Of a DNA stretch of 64,000 nt, positions 32,505 through 42,928 are shown in pieces. The notes beneath the pieces were generated by a model. That model had not been told where the DNA came from. It searched no databases and saw only the letters and a program-made list of their open reading frames with translations. Numbering within the stretch: the stretch's first letter is position 1; each line of letters begins with the position of its first letter. This DNA is from Neonectria sp. B-13 (taxonomy: Eukaryota > Ascomycota > Sordariomycetes > Hypocreales > Nectriaceae): the NCBI GenBank assembly GCA_002682825.1, contig NOKP01000008.1:721535-785534 (forward strand), written 5' to 3'. The position numbers and the translations under genes are program-made.

Positions 32505-34201
32505 GTTGGCGGTGTTGGTGGTGTTAGTGGTGATGGAGGTTGAGTTGTCGATGGGAGTTTAGCTTGTGAAAGGTCAAGAGTATTCGGGATTAGGCGTCTA
32601 TCTCATGGACCAATGACCGAGATGGGATGGAGCAGTAAAGTGTGTGTAGCCAAGTGTCAAGCAAAAGATGCAGAGGAGGGAGACGCCTCTTTTATGTTTC
32701 ATGCAGGTCCCATCATGGACCATGAGGGTGACAGCCAGCACGGTGCCCGCCTGATGCCTTGCCAGGCATTCATTCCTCGCTGGAACAACGAACCATCAGT
32801 CCTAGCAGCATTGCATTGCATGGCATTAGGCATTGGCCGTTCGGGTTGGTTGGATTGTGGATGTGCCTCGCGCTTGGCGGTGGCGGTGTCAAAGTGCCCA
32901 CGCCCTTGTGTCCGAGGCTGAGTTGAGGTGAGCAGCCCGACCATTGATTGTTCCATTTCTTCTGGAACAGTTCCTGGAGTGGGCGTTTGTTTAGCGTTCC
33001 ATGGCCCCAGAAGCTTGTCGAGGTCTCGTGACAGGCGAGGCTGTGGCAGTGAAGAATATTGGGGTTTTTTTCCGCTCGTGACTTTGCCACTGAAAGTTTG
33101 TGGTTGTTTGGTAGAGGGAAATGGAACAATGGACACTTGGCGATGTTGATGTGACGTGAAGGAATGGAGATGGAAGGCGATGCAGTGGAGATTCGACGGG
33201 CGAATGCTTCTGGTCAGTGAGCTGGAGGTAGACGAGTAGAGCGCTCACAGGGACAGTCATTTAGAATTAGCGGCATAACACCAGCCCGAGACACTATAAG
33301 CCCGGGGCGACTACAGCGGCTGGTTAGCGGATCAGTGCGCCTTCAGCTTTGCCCGCACAGCCCTGTGAGGAAGACCACCTCCACACCCCCGTGGCCAATC
33401 ACAGAGCTGCCCAGTTCGCAGTGGACGCCTCATTCACTCATCCTGACGGTTTGCCCAGCGCATCCGTCATGCCGGCATCCGAATGGCCACATTGGCGTTG
33501 CAGTGACTAACACGACGATCTGCGCTTGCTTTGCGTGATGGGTCGTTAAGCGAGCGATGCAGGGATAACGTCGCCCTGCTACAGTGGTGAATTCAAGCCG
33601 AAACTGTTGCTTCAGCATTCGTGCAGTGGCACTGTGTTGTACAAGACGGACGGAGTCATTGCCGTGTAAGTAGACTATCCGTTCTCACTGACCGAAGCAT
33701 CGCATCTGTCACAGTCACAAAGTCCCTTTACTGTCAGTCAGCAAACCATCACACCCACGTGCGATTCCTGGCTTTGTCCGCATTCCTAACCAATTTGTCC
33801 ATTTTCGAACCGCAACAAGAAAGCCCAACCGCCAAGTGAGTGGAAATTGCCTGATACTTCTCGTCCTTCAGCTTGCTGCGCCTCACGTTAAGCCTCGCAT
33901 CGACCACGGTACCCCACTCTTGCACTTGTACTTCCATCCATCTCCGAAGCTTCCAATACTGTACCCCATCTTCTCAAGGCTGCAGCTTTCGACAGCCCAT
34001 CATTGGACCCGTGGTGTAACTGGCCGGCGATCTCCCTTGGCTCCGGCCTGGCATCACGGTCACGAGGCTGCTCATCACGAGGCTGATCCGTGGGCCTTGC
34101 CAACCTGCCAAGCCATCGCATCTGAATGTTATATCCGCTACCCGTTCAGTGTCCACCTCTTCCTCTACCTGGTACATGCGGATCGCTATTGCACATTCGC
34201 C
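32505..34201. other. Divergent promoter region between flotillin and PPxY-protein genes
   Basis: 1.7 kb without a recognisable gene. An in-frame open stretch runs upstream from the PPxY protein back to 33836, but its translation looks like C/T-rich leader sequence. No repeats stand out. Confidence 0.5.
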
Positions 34202-35005
34202 ATGTCGAAACAAACCCATCAAGATAGTCCCCAGGATGAGGACGCACCGCCTCCGTACTCCCCATCAATCCCCTCATCACAGACCATCCCGTCCCTCTTC
34301 TCATCCCACCTAAGCACCCTTCCCTCTCGCATCCTATCTGCCCGCGCCGCCCGCACATCAGAGCGCGATGAGCGGGACAGCGAGACGCTGGCCACGTTGG
34401 TCCCTCACGTCGAGTCTCTCCTCCAGACAATCACCACCATGGACCCTCCCCCGAGGCTCATGGAGATGACGCTGGTCCCGGAAGATGCAGTGGGAGAGGA
34501 CTGGAAGTTCAACGACGAGGATACCATGCGCAAGGTAGTCCGCGTCCGTGATGATTCCAAGACCAAAGGCAAAGGAGACCGCAAAGACACTGGGAAGCCG
34601 ACGGAAACGCCCCGGGAAAGGGAATTTGACGACTGGGGGAGATGGGAAGACGCCGGGTCTTCCAGTTCCAGCGCACAGCGGGAAGTCCTCTGGTGGTCTG
34701 ACGACGAGATGGCCTCCCGTCTAGCCAAGTACCTCCAACCAGAACGACCGCGCCGTACTGAGCAGCCGAAACCCGTCGCTCCACCAGCCGAGCCCAAGCA
34801 ATCGAGGGTTTGGGGGTTGTTGAAAAGGGTCGAGTTGGTACCCCCAACCCCGCCTCCGCAGCCATCAAGGGCGCCTCGGACTGAAGACGAGGTTTTGATA
34901 ACGGTCAAGGCAGAGGAGGTGACGTTTAGGCGAGAGAACTCATTCGGTATCTGGGAGAGCAAGACCGGATGGGGGCTGGTGGTTAGAGTGAGGATCAGGC
35001 GGTAG
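34202..35005 (+). CDS. Conserved-looking fungal protein with N-terminal PPxY motif
   Basis: A single exon of 267 residues starting at MSKQTHQDSPQDED. The frame is open back to 33836, but the extra 122 codons are composition-biased, so I choose the internal methionine. An acidic head leads into APPPYSPS, a PPxY motif that fits WW-domain ligands such as Rsp5/Nedd4 ubiquitin ligases. There follow a helical segment (ETLATLVPHVESLLQTI), a charged low-complexity middle with DDWGRWEDAG, VLWWSDDEMASRLAKYL, and a C-terminal beta-rich segment (VLITVKAEEVTFRRENSFGIWESKTGWGLVVRVRIRR) that looks folded. No family is recognised. No transmembrane segment is present. Soluble adaptor function is inference. 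Confidence 0.7.
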   Translation: MSKQTHQDSPQDEDAPPPYSPSIPSSQTIPSLFSSHLSTLPSRILSARAARTSERDERDSETLATLVPHVESLLQTITTMDPPPRLMEMTLVPEDAVGEDWKFNDEDTMRKVVRVRDDSKTKGKGDRKDTGKPTETPREREFDDWGRWEDAGSSSSSAQREVLWWSDDEMASRLAKYLQPERPRRTEQPKPVAPPAEPKQSRVWGLLKRVELVPPTPPPQPSRAPRTEDEVLITVKAEEVTFRRENSFGIWESKTGWGLVVRVRIRR

Positions 35006-35348
35006 TTCATGATCCATATATTTCGTTTGCGCCCGTTTGCATGAATGACTACTCGGCACGATATCTGACTCACGAGAAGGTGAGGGCCTAAATAACGGGA
35101 ATCTTTGTCGGACTTTGAATCGGCTGCATAAACAAATGCAAGCTAATATCCATCAAGCAGATGGAGCATGCAAGTTTATAGCAACGTGTCAGAGATGACT
35201 CTCAAATACCAAACCACGACTCCTCCTCCGAGCGAGAGGAGCTTGCCGCCTTCTTGTTACACAGACCGTTATACACAAATTCCGGGCGCTTTTACATGTC
35301 ATAGCTGCGAATGTCTTGTTTACAGGGAGCAAATACCAGCTGCCGACC

Positions 35349-35356
35349 TATATAAA
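35349..35356 (+). promoter_or_regulatory. TATA box in front of a decayed gene
   Basis: TATATAAA followed within about 30 bases by a C/T-rich leader (CTCCAACTTCTCCC...) and ending near 35440. This is a normal fungal promoter layout, but what follows is interrupted by stops and frameshifts. Confidence 0.4.
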
Positions 35357-35512
35357 CCGGCTCTTGATCACTCTCCAACTTCTCCCTTTCTTTCTTCCTT
35401 CAACATCACCACCGTCAACGCAGCAACTCCAGCTATACTATAGTAAAGCTTTCTCTGAAGTAGGGTTCAGTGGACGCCTAGAGGAAGGAAATAGACCCAC
35501 ATAGAGCTTTTC

Positions 35513-36620
35513 AGACTGCCTCGGGAAGTGGTACACTGCCGTTCAATCTTGGGGCATCGAATCCGCCACCTCCCCAGCCCCGGCCGCCTACCAGGCCGAC
35601 AGAACGAGAAATCGCAGCAGGACACTTCAACAATAGTAGTCCTCCGTTTGAAGTTCTGGGGCGTCGATGCAGTTGTCGAGGTGAAAGACCGGCCACGTTT
35701 TACAACTGACAACGCTCTTCGGCCCCGACTGCTACACTACGGTCTTCTCAAACTCGGGGTATCGGACCTTCTTCCAGCCTATGCGTCCGGCTGCGATGGC
35801 TCTATCTCACCAACTATCGGGGCGGTCAAGGCCTAGGATGGCTTCACGGTAAAGGATGTGAACCGAGTCTTGGTGACATTCTTCAACCTTATTATTCGAC
35901 AGAATGGGCAAGGCGGCACATTGACATCGAGAAAGCCATCGGAGAAGATGGGAGTCTTTCCTGGGCACATCGACCCCAGCTACAAGCCTGACCAGGGGAA
36001 GCTCGAAGGAACCTCCCCGCAATGGAGAAGGATTCGCAGAAACGGCCATACGTTACATTCCGCAAGTCATGTATGCCCTCCCTGAGACGCCCCGGACGCC
36101 CTTCCAACTCATTGTTGCTGCGGTTAAACTTCTCCGCATCATCATGCCTGGGCTATATATCTAAATGTCAGCTACATTGGGTCTATTTCCGGCGGCCGTT
36201 GCACACCCTCCTCGCCGATGGCGGCTGTCCTGTTCGCGAGTTCAATGCATCGGGAAACACCCTAAAATAGGGCGAGCCGCGTGTGCGCCATTAGTAGCGA
36301 CAATGTGGTCACATCTTTATATATACCTGGAAGAGATCAAGGGAGCCTTCCTGAGCTGGGGCTCAACGCCGAAACAATGCTTCAGATTGTCGGGCGTTTG
36401 GTTCGCTTCGGAGAGATCGACACGGTCAACTTCCAGCTCTTGAAGATCAAGGATTCATACCATGACAACATTGAACGTCTATGTATTACGAAGTGGGCGG
36501 CAGACTTTCAACCTTGATGGATCTTGTCAGCTCCCTGACCGACGTCAGCCAGTCGACTTTCGAGAGTGTTATGTCTTCGAAATGATCAAGGAACATGGAA
36601 AGCAACCCACCTTATATTAG
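35513..36620 (+). pseudogene. Frameshifted relic of an unidentified protein gene
   Basis: Successive stretches in different + frames translate into protein-like sequence without a continuous ORF. These include FQTASGSGTLPFNLGASNPP near 35515, WLHGKGCEPSLGDILQPYYS then DIEKAIGEDGSLSWAHRPQL near 35840-35985, RYIPQVMYALPETPRTPFQL near 36045-36110, GLNAETMLQIVGRLVRFGEI near 36360-36420, and YYEVGGRLSTLMDLVSSLTD near 36483-36545. The pieces keep one strand and order, so one ancestral gene of at least 1.1 kb is likely. Frame changes and in-frame stops between them show decay. Introns could account for one or two joins but not all. The family is not recognised. Confidence 0.45.
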
Positions 36621-37689
36621 AGCTACGGGCTTCACATCGTTGATCAGCGATCACCAAGCCAAAGTATGTCGGCTTGGCATATGTAACAAGAGATCCTCGG
36701 TTCTGTGTATGGGAGCACCTCCCTGAGGTAAGAAGGGGCCCCCTCTCGATCTATTTGTGGTTTAAAAGGATCCCCCCACCAGCCTGTAAAGAAATCAACC
36801 TTGCTTCTACACCACAAGACAGCCGAGCTTTTGGAGAGTTAACGTCATCAGCGATCGCCAACGTGTCGGCATCTTCTCCGACGCCTACGTCGAGAAGAAC
36901 TTCCACGTTAAGATCGCGGCATGTGCGACAGAGACCAGGCGCCTTACTGGATGCTACCCAGCGACCTGTACAAGCTTGAGGCACGAGACTTGAACCCATC
37001 AAGGATACACAGCCATCGTCTGTACCCTGGCCTGCGTCCAGGTTGGCGGCTTATAACAGTGCTTTATATCCACGGCGGCTCTGTCAACCTTACAGATAAG
37101 CGCACCACTGCTTGGGGGAGGTGGGCGAGCACCTCCAGTTCCCTAGTTCATCTCTTTAGCAATAGAAACTGTTGTGATGCCTCAAACATCTGCATCTGCA
37201 GCCTCGAGCCCTGATTGATGCACACCCACATGTATCTAGGCCCTAGCTAGCTTTTTTTTATCACACACCATCATCACATTTGAGTCTCACACCCCATTTG
37301 CTGTGAGATCACCACAGAAACAAGCCAATGCAGTGTGTTTTTAAGCAATGGGATCACTCCCTGCCGGCCTCGTTAGTGTCCCTAGCCTTGCCGGGTATGG
37401 CAAGTCATACGTGGCCGAGTCGATCACCGTGTTTGTCGTCGGTCGACATTCTTACAGACGAAGAGCACAGCTTTGTTCAGAACCTCCATGTTGCATGTGT
37501 CGCCAAACACCAGGGGTCCAACGTCGGGTGTGGGATATCGTTGATTGTAGTCCCGACGCAATGCCCTAATCTTAACCCTCGTTCGGTGGCTGAAGGCCCC
37601 CGTCTTTCTCCCAATCCTGAACCAACACCCAACCACAGTCGCCTCAGTCAAATGCCATCACCGAAGTCATCATATGGTAGTAATTAACC

Positions 37690-38180
37690 GCTAAAACCAA
37701 CGCCAATGTCGTCAACGGCACCCTTAGCGATACCGATGCCATTTACACCGCCCCCAGGAAGGATGGAATGAGTATGGACATCGATGATGATATGGATGAC
37801 GACTACTCAAAAATACAATTAAGCCTTCGAGCTTGCGAGGAACAATAACAAAAGGAGCTGTGATTTGGACCTCACGAGCAATCCCTCCAAGCTTGCGAGG
37901 ACTCATCGCGGTTAAGGATACTTTTGTATGACGCATTGTATTAATCAGGGGGTTGATTGAATCTATCAATTCTATCAAATCTACCGTAGAACCCGATTTA
38001 TTGAATGTTATCACATTGCAAAACGAAACCATAATTTGTAATTCCGATCCCGAACACACAGCTTCGCTTACCCCTATGACATATGTGCGATGGCATTGGG
38101 TCTTGTCTCAGGCGAGGCGCCCAGCTTCGAAGGAAAACATGTTCGTGATAGAATTTCCCTAGGGATCAGCATGCGGTGTT
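37690..38180 (+). pseudogene. Second possible coding relic
   Basis: One + frame reads TNANVVNGTLSDTDAIYTAP, then an acidic MSMDIDDDMDDDYSK and two related words LSLRACEEQ and QSLQACEDSS, broken by stops. The acidic run and duplicated ACE words look protein-like. I cannot name the family and cannot say whether it belongs to the relic upstream. Confidence 0.25.
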
Positions 38181-38667
38181 CAGAGGAAACCATGCTGCGG
38201 CTTGTCGAAGAGCGCGTTTGGAATTGGTGCCAGTGTTCAGCCACCAATAGCTCCAGACAGTTTTAAATCTCCATCGAGACCTAGACAAAGCCGACTTGAC
38301 ATTATCCTGCTGGGTTGTTTTTTTCTCCTGGCCATTATCCCGAAAGGTTCAACAACACCTTGGGGTTCCTCTGGAGTTGCCGTGGTGCCATCAAAGGACA
38401 TCGGTCTCTCTACGAAGACGGGAAGATTCCCCCTCAAGCCCCATCTAAGGCTAATGCATTCGTTAGGCTCAGTTAAGTTGACAGTTCCTGCTACATTATG
38501 CCTGAACATTCTCGGCCAAGTCCAAATACCATATTTACATACTATTCTCTCGACCTCCTTGCTCGACCTGTGCCCTAGACTTCTCTTCCAATGACGCCGC
38601 CGTACTAAACTTATGTTGATGATCACTGAATGCCACAACATCCTCTTCGACATGTCTGGCATTTCAA

Positions 38668-38727
38668 TATCATATCGACAGCTATCATATCGACAGCTAT
38701 CATATCGACAGCTATCATATCGACAGC
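38668..38727. repeat. Four perfect tandem copies of a 15-bp unit
   Basis: The unit TATCATATCGACAGC is repeated four times head to tail without mismatch. Because 15 is a multiple of three it keeps frames open on both strands, which gives spurious repeated peptides. Perfect identity indicates a recent expansion within otherwise decayed sequence. Confidence 0.95.
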
Positions 38728-39456
38728 GAATGAAGCCGAAGGGTTCCTTGGTCTTGGTGGGTAGCCTTTTATATGGATCTAGCAGCCTCAAATTGGCAAT
38801 GGGACTGGTCGAGCCTGAATGAAACCTCACCAGAGCATCGCCAGCCATATGTGCTTGTCTGTAGCACTTGGTCTTTAAATTTACCAATTAATTGTCATTG
38901 TTTCGCGAAGGGGTAGTTTATCATTCAGATCTAGTGCCCCATGAGTGTAGACTGTGTGAGCTGGGTTGGAACCCGAGTTGCGACAGGCATATCACATCGG
39001 ACACGACAACAAAGCCCAAACATATTAACTCACTAAACCCAGTGTCTCATGAGACCTGTAGACAAATTGTCACTCCGTCACAACATCTTGGATCTTCTCT
39101 GAAAGACGACTTCTAAACTAGCGTGAATCACTACATGTTACCATTCGGCTCATTGCCTCCATTCGGCTCGTCCGTGAATCACCGTCGTGCCCGTGGACGC
39201 GTCGTGTGAGAGCAGTCTCTTCACGACAGGTAAATATTTTCGTCCCCTTGGTTTTCATCTTTTCTTTCTTCTCGCTTCCACACCGCCACTGGGAACGCGA
39301 CCCGTTGCTGCTCTACGAGCTGAGTTGCGCTGCAGAGTTGAGTCATTCGCCGCGCACTCTCGCTGCATCCCCACACCTACATAACCCAGCTGCCAAGCAC
39401 CTTTGCTATCTAAACTTCCATCTCTTCTTTCAACAGCTGAGTCCTTCCGTCTCAAG

Positions 39457-40458
39457 ATGGCGCTCTACGACGTGCTCGTCACCGGCTCGTGTGGCCATCT
39501 CGGCACTGCTCTCATGCTGTCGCTGCCGGCGCTTGGCTTCACACCGCTCGGCGTCGATATCTTGGCCTCCGACAACGCAAACCACGTCGTGGGTTCCATT
39601 GCCGATCGCGACTTTGTGGCCTCGATCATGGAGAAGAACCCCATTCGCCATGTGCTTCACGCGGCTACTCTGCACAAGCCTCACGTCGACTCGCACTCCA
39701 AGCAAGACTTTGTCGACACCAACATCTCGGGCACGCTGGTGCTGCTCGAAGAGGCCGCTAAGAAACAGGTCGAGAGCTTCGTCTTCTTCAGCACCACCAG
39801 CACCTTTGGCGCCGCGCTGAGCCCCCGCTCTGGATCGCCCGCCGCCTGGATCGACGAGTCGGTCGTGCCCATCCCCAAGAACATCTACGGCGCCACCAAA
39901 GTCGCCGCCGAGGACATGTGCTTCCTCGTCCACAAGCACACGGGCATGCCGGTTCTGGTCCTGCGCACCAGCCGCTTCTTCCCCGAGCAGGACGACGATG
40001 AGGACCGTCGGGCTGCCCTTAGCGACGACAACCTGAAGGTCCTTGAGCTGGCCTACCGCAGATGCGACATTGAGGATATTGTCCGCGCGGGCGTCTGCGC
40101 CATGGCCAAGGCCAAGGACATCGGATGGGGCAAGTACATCATCAGCGCACCGCCTCTCTTTGCCAACGACCCCGAGACGCTGCGCATGCTCGACGAGAGC
40201 CCCAAGGAGGTCTTCCAGACCGCTGTGCCTGCTTGTGAGAAGGTGTTTCAGGATATGAACTGGGGGTTTCTGGCCCGCATCGACCGCGTCTACGACTCGC
40301 GCAAGGCCGTCAACGACCTGGGGTGGAAGCCTGTGTACACGTTTGAAAAGGTTGTTGAATTGATTGGACAGGGCAAGGTTTGGAAGAGCGAGCTGACGGC
40401 CAAGGTTGGAAAGCGAGGATATCACGCCGTCAGCACTGGGGTTTACACTGTCCGCTGA
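39457..40458 (+). CDS. NAD(P)-dependent epimerase/dehydratase (extended SDR)
   Basis: A single exon of 333 residues starting at MALYDVLVTG, with a good AAGATGG start context. The frame is open to 39403 but with no upstream ATG. The Rossmann motif is G10-x-x-G13-x-x-G16 in VTGSCGHLG. HAATLHKPHVDSHSKQDFVDTN matches the extended-SDR adenine pocket, and the catalytic YxxxK is Y147-GAT-K151. The protein ends with DLGWKPVYTFEKVVE, the usual sugar-epimerase-like C-terminal motif. It probably acts on a nucleotide sugar or related carbonyl; substrate unknown. It converges with the bisphosphate nucleotidase gene, with only 71 bases between stop codons. Confidence 0.88.
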   Translation: MALYDVLVTGSCGHLGTALMLSLPALGFTPLGVDILASDNANHVVGSIADRDFVASIMEKNPIRHVLHAATLHKPHVDSHSKQDFVDTNISGTLVLLEEAAKKQVESFVFFSTTSTFGAALSPRSGSPAAWIDESVVPIPKNIYGATKVAAEDMCFLVHKHTGMPVLVLRTSRFFPEQDDDEDRRAALSDDNLKVLELAYRRCDIEDIVRAGVCAMAKAKDIGWGKYIISAPPLFANDPETLRMLDESPKEVFQTAVPACEKVFQDMNWGFLARIDRVYDSRKAVNDLGWKPVYTFEKVVELIGQGKVWKSELTAKVGKRGYHAVSTGVYTVR

Positions 40459-40529
40459 GCTTGGAGTCTTGGATGTGCACATAGACCGATGTTGAACTCT
40501 CACTCTAGAAGTTGTCCTGCAAATGCGAA

Positions 40530-41600
40530 CTACTCCAAATAAGCCTGTTTCCCCTGCTCGCGAAGTACATCGTGCACCGTTTGCAGCACCCGGTCGTGAA
40601 TGTCAGCTGGGGCAGCGACGAACCCAAAGTTGCGGCTTATCTTCCTCCCCGCAGACAAATCAATCGGATTACCCCGTACGTCGGTGATCTTGCCGCCAGC
40701 CTCCTCGAACAGCAGCATGGCTCCCGCATGATCCCAGGCCTTTGCGTACCGGTCCTTGCGCTTGTACACCCAGACCGTCGTGTTGCCGAGGCCCATGGCC
40801 AGCACCGCCCATCGGAGGACCCACGGCACGAGGTCACAGCCGGGGAACGAGGCGTTGAGCCGGTCGGCAACGACCTCGTGGACACCGTCGATGGCCGAGT
40901 CGACGATGCTGATGGAGGTGACGAAGCGGACGGGCTGGCCCTCAGCGTGGCGATCTAGCTTCTTCGGCTGGATGTCTCCGAGGTTCCCACTCAACGGTCG
41001 GATATAAGCACCATAGTCCTTGACGGCGAAGACGATGCAACCCTGACCAGTGGGATCGATATTTTCGTTCCGTAGCGGTGCTGTTGCGTCCAGGGACATG
41101 TTGGGGCAGGCCACGATGCCGGCTACCTGCTTTCCGTCTAACAAGAGTGCGGTATTGATAGCGTACAGCTCCCCTCTGACGTACGTCTTGGTGCCATCGA
41201 TGGGGTCAAAAACCCAGGTCCGACCAGATCCTTCGCCTCCTGGGCTGCTGGCGCCGCACTCGTCGATGAGATCGCACATCTGCTCCCTAGTCGTGGGCAA
41301 CTTGCACTGGGTCGTGTCACCGTTTCGATTCAACAGTTCCCAGACTCGCTCCATGAGCACCGGGTTCTTCCTCAGGTCCGACGCATCTTCCTCGCCCACA
41401 ACTCGGTCTCCTGGGAAAGCATCCTTGATGGTCGCGGTAAGAAGCGCCTGAACTGCGAAATCGGCCACCGTCACCGGACTCAGATCCTCCTTCTCAATGA
41501 CGCCCTTGTCATTCGACGAGACAATCGACTGGCTCAACCGAGCGGCATTCTGCAGAGCCCCAAAGGCGACTGTCAATTCTCGAGAGTAAGGACTGTCCAT
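40530..41600 (-). CDS. HAL2: 3'(2'),5'-bisphosphate nucleotidase (Hal2/Met22)
   Basis: A single exon of 356 residues from MDSPYSRELTVAF. The frame extends to an upstream methionine at 41678, but the family normally starts as chosen. Lithium-sensitive phosphatase motifs are clear: D47 (SPVTVADFAVQ), GEEDAS with E70-E71, DPIDGTKTY (132-140) with metal ligands D132 and D135, and WDHAGAMLLFEEAGG near the C-terminus. The enzyme hydrolyses 3'-phosphoadenosine 5'-phosphate to AMP, which removes the inhibitory by-product of sulfate assimilation and is the target of Na+ and Li+ toxicity. Its promoter is shared, within 101 bases, with the OB-fold-like gene. Confidence 0.95.
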   Translation of the reverse strand: MDSPYSRELTVAFGALQNAARLSQSIVSSNDKGVIEKEDLSPVTVADFAVQALLTATIKDAFPGDRVVGEEDASDLRKNPVLMERVWELLNRNGDTTQCKLPTTREQMCDLIDECGASSPGGEGSGRTWVFDPIDGTKTYVRGELYAINTALLLDGKQVAGIVACPNMSLDATAPLRNENIDPTGQGCIVFAVKDYGAYIRPLSGNLGDIQPKKLDRHAEGQPVRFVTSISIVDSAIDGVHEVVADRLNASFPGCDLVPWVLRWAVLAMGLGNTTVWVYKRKDRYAKAWDHAGAMLLFEEAGGKITDVRGNPIDLSAGRKISRNFGFVAAPADIHDRVLQTVHDVLREQGKQAYLE

Positions 41601-41701
41601 GTTGATGAAGGTGGTGGTTGTGTGAGGGAGAAACCTGAGACCCGCTTGAAGTATGATGGATAAACGCATAACGTGCACGCCAACTTGACGCTGTCATCAT
41701 C
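41601..41701. promoter_or_regulatory. Compact bidirectional promoter
   Basis: Only 101 bases separate the divergent start codons of the bisphosphate nucleotidase and the OB-fold-like gene. Their leaders must overlap or the core promoter must be shared. No TATA box is seen. Confidence 0.6.
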
Positions 41702-42697
41702 ATGCCTGCGGATGCGGTACTCGACCCTGCGGCCGTGACGTTCCTGGACGACCCATTTGAGCTGGTCCCTGTGATTCGGGACATCTTACGCACTCGCTAC
41801 TGCGTCCCCGGGTCTGTATTTCTCGTCGAAGGCCTCGATCGTGTCTCTGTGTCCCGGTCGGGGAGATGGCAGGCCGTCCGGTTGCTGCTCGGCGACGGAG
41901 CGCTGTGCATCCAGGCCCTCCTCCCAGGAAGCATGCACCGGTTCATCGAGACGGGAGATATTTCTCTCGGGTCCTACATACGGTGCGAGAGCTTGCAGAC
42001 CAAGTGGCAGCAGACTGACAGCGGCGCCATGGTGTATCTGGTAGTGGAGGACCTCGTCGCCGTCGGCTGGAACGACTCGTACCGAGCCCAGGCACCGGCG
42101 GTCGAGCAGGCATCCCCCGAGATTATTGGTGCACCACAGACCGAGGACATCGACGATGAATTCGAAGCCGAAGCCTTTGAAGCATTTGAAGCCTTCGAGG
42201 CGCTGGCATACCCTAAAAAGGCCGAGCAACAAAGCGAAGCCAAGCCGCGAACAGCCCCAGACCAGCCCATCGCTCTCCCTCGCGATTGGCACGACCCGCA
42301 GATACCTCTAAAACTCACCACGCTCCGATCAATACCTCACCTGCCCTACGCCCAGAACTGGTCCTGCAACGTGCTCGCCATCATTGCGTCTCTGTCGCCG
42401 GTGGAGCCGTCCAACCTGGCCCCACACCGGCAGCGCACGGCGCGGCTCGCCGATCCGTCGACGTCCAAGCAGGTTCATCTCACCGTGTTTCTCGACCCGG
42501 AGGACTTCTCGCCGCAGGTGGGAAGCGTTGTTTTGCTGGTGGGCGTCAAGAACCATCGCTTTGATGGGGGAAGCTTGAAAAAGTACGCGAGCGACCGTGG
42601 TAGTCGTTGGTGGTTCCAGGACCCTGTCGATATGGGTTGGTGTGATGTTGAGAGCATCAAGACGTGGTGGAAAGAAATGACAGCTTCACAGACATGA
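41702..42697 (+). CDS. Putative OB-fold nucleic-acid-binding protein
   Basis: A single exon of 331 residues. Two regions have the strand pattern of OB folds: about 38-122 (GSVFLVEGLDRVSVSRSGRWQAVRLLLGDGALCIQALL...GSYIRCESLQT...VYLVVEDLVAVG) and about 255-320 (VHLTVFLDPEDFSPQVGSVVLLVGVKNHRFDGGSLKKYASD...WWFQDP). Between them lies an acidic linker with an EAF-EAF-EAF repeat at 155-168. Dual OB folds joined by a linker occur in single-strand DNA and telomere proteins of fungi. That is a structural guess, and no specific family is identified. It shares a short promoter with HAL2. Confidence 0.6.
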   Translation: MPADAVLDPAAVTFLDDPFELVPVIRDILRTRYCVPGSVFLVEGLDRVSVSRSGRWQAVRLLLGDGALCIQALLPGSMHRFIETGDISLGSYIRCESLQTKWQQTDSGAMVYLVVEDLVAVGWNDSYRAQAPAVEQASPEIIGAPQTEDIDDEFEAEAFEAFEAFEALAYPKKAEQQSEAKPRTAPDQPIALPRDWHDPQIPLKLTTLRSIPHLPYAQNWSCNVLAIIASLSPVEPSNLAPHRQRTARLADPSTSKQVHLTVFLDPEDFSPQVGSVVLLVGVKNHRFDGGSLKKYASDRGSRWWFQDPVDMGWCDVESIKTWWKEMTASQT

Positions 42698-42928
42698 CAG
42701 GATCCCAGAATAAAGTAACAAATGTCGTTTCAAAGGCCGTCAGTCGTTTTCCTTTTTTGTAGTATTGAAATGGTGGCATGGGGGTCACATGATGCGACAG
42801 ATTTCATTTAGCTGTCTCAATTGACAATGAGCTATCTGGCACATGGTCCACCTGTATTTTACAACTCTCCTTTCCATCTAGGAGCCGGCCCAAGTCCCCG
42901 GTTTCCAAGCTTCTGGTCTTATATCAAC

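Larger units (their letters stand above)
35006..39456. other. Degenerate gene-poor region (4.4 kb)
   Basis: This block is more AT-rich than its surroundings and has no intact gene. It contains a TATA box at 35349-35356 with a C/T-rich leader after it, at least one frameshifted coding relic (35513-36620), a weaker relic (37690-38180), and a tandem repeat (38668-38727). Fragments near 36840-36960 and 38160-38260 also read like decayed coding sequence, on uncertain frames. The last ~250 bases are the promoter of the short-chain dehydrogenase gene. Confidence 0.6.

Noticed and set aside
31666..32562. 298-codon + strand ORF antisense to flotillin
   Set aside because: It mirrors the repetitive Ala/Glu coiled-coil codons and crosses the flotillin intron; its translation is a Gly/Val/Leu/Asp-only sequence.
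33836..34201. N-terminal extension of the PPxY protein
   Set aside because: The extra 122 codons are His/Leu/Pro-rich leader-like sequence; a well-placed methionine at 34202 precedes the plausible protein.
39430..40503. 357-codon minus ORF over the short-chain dehydrogenase
   Set aside because: The + strand gene carries Rossmann and YxxxK motifs; the reverse frame is its GC-bias shadow.
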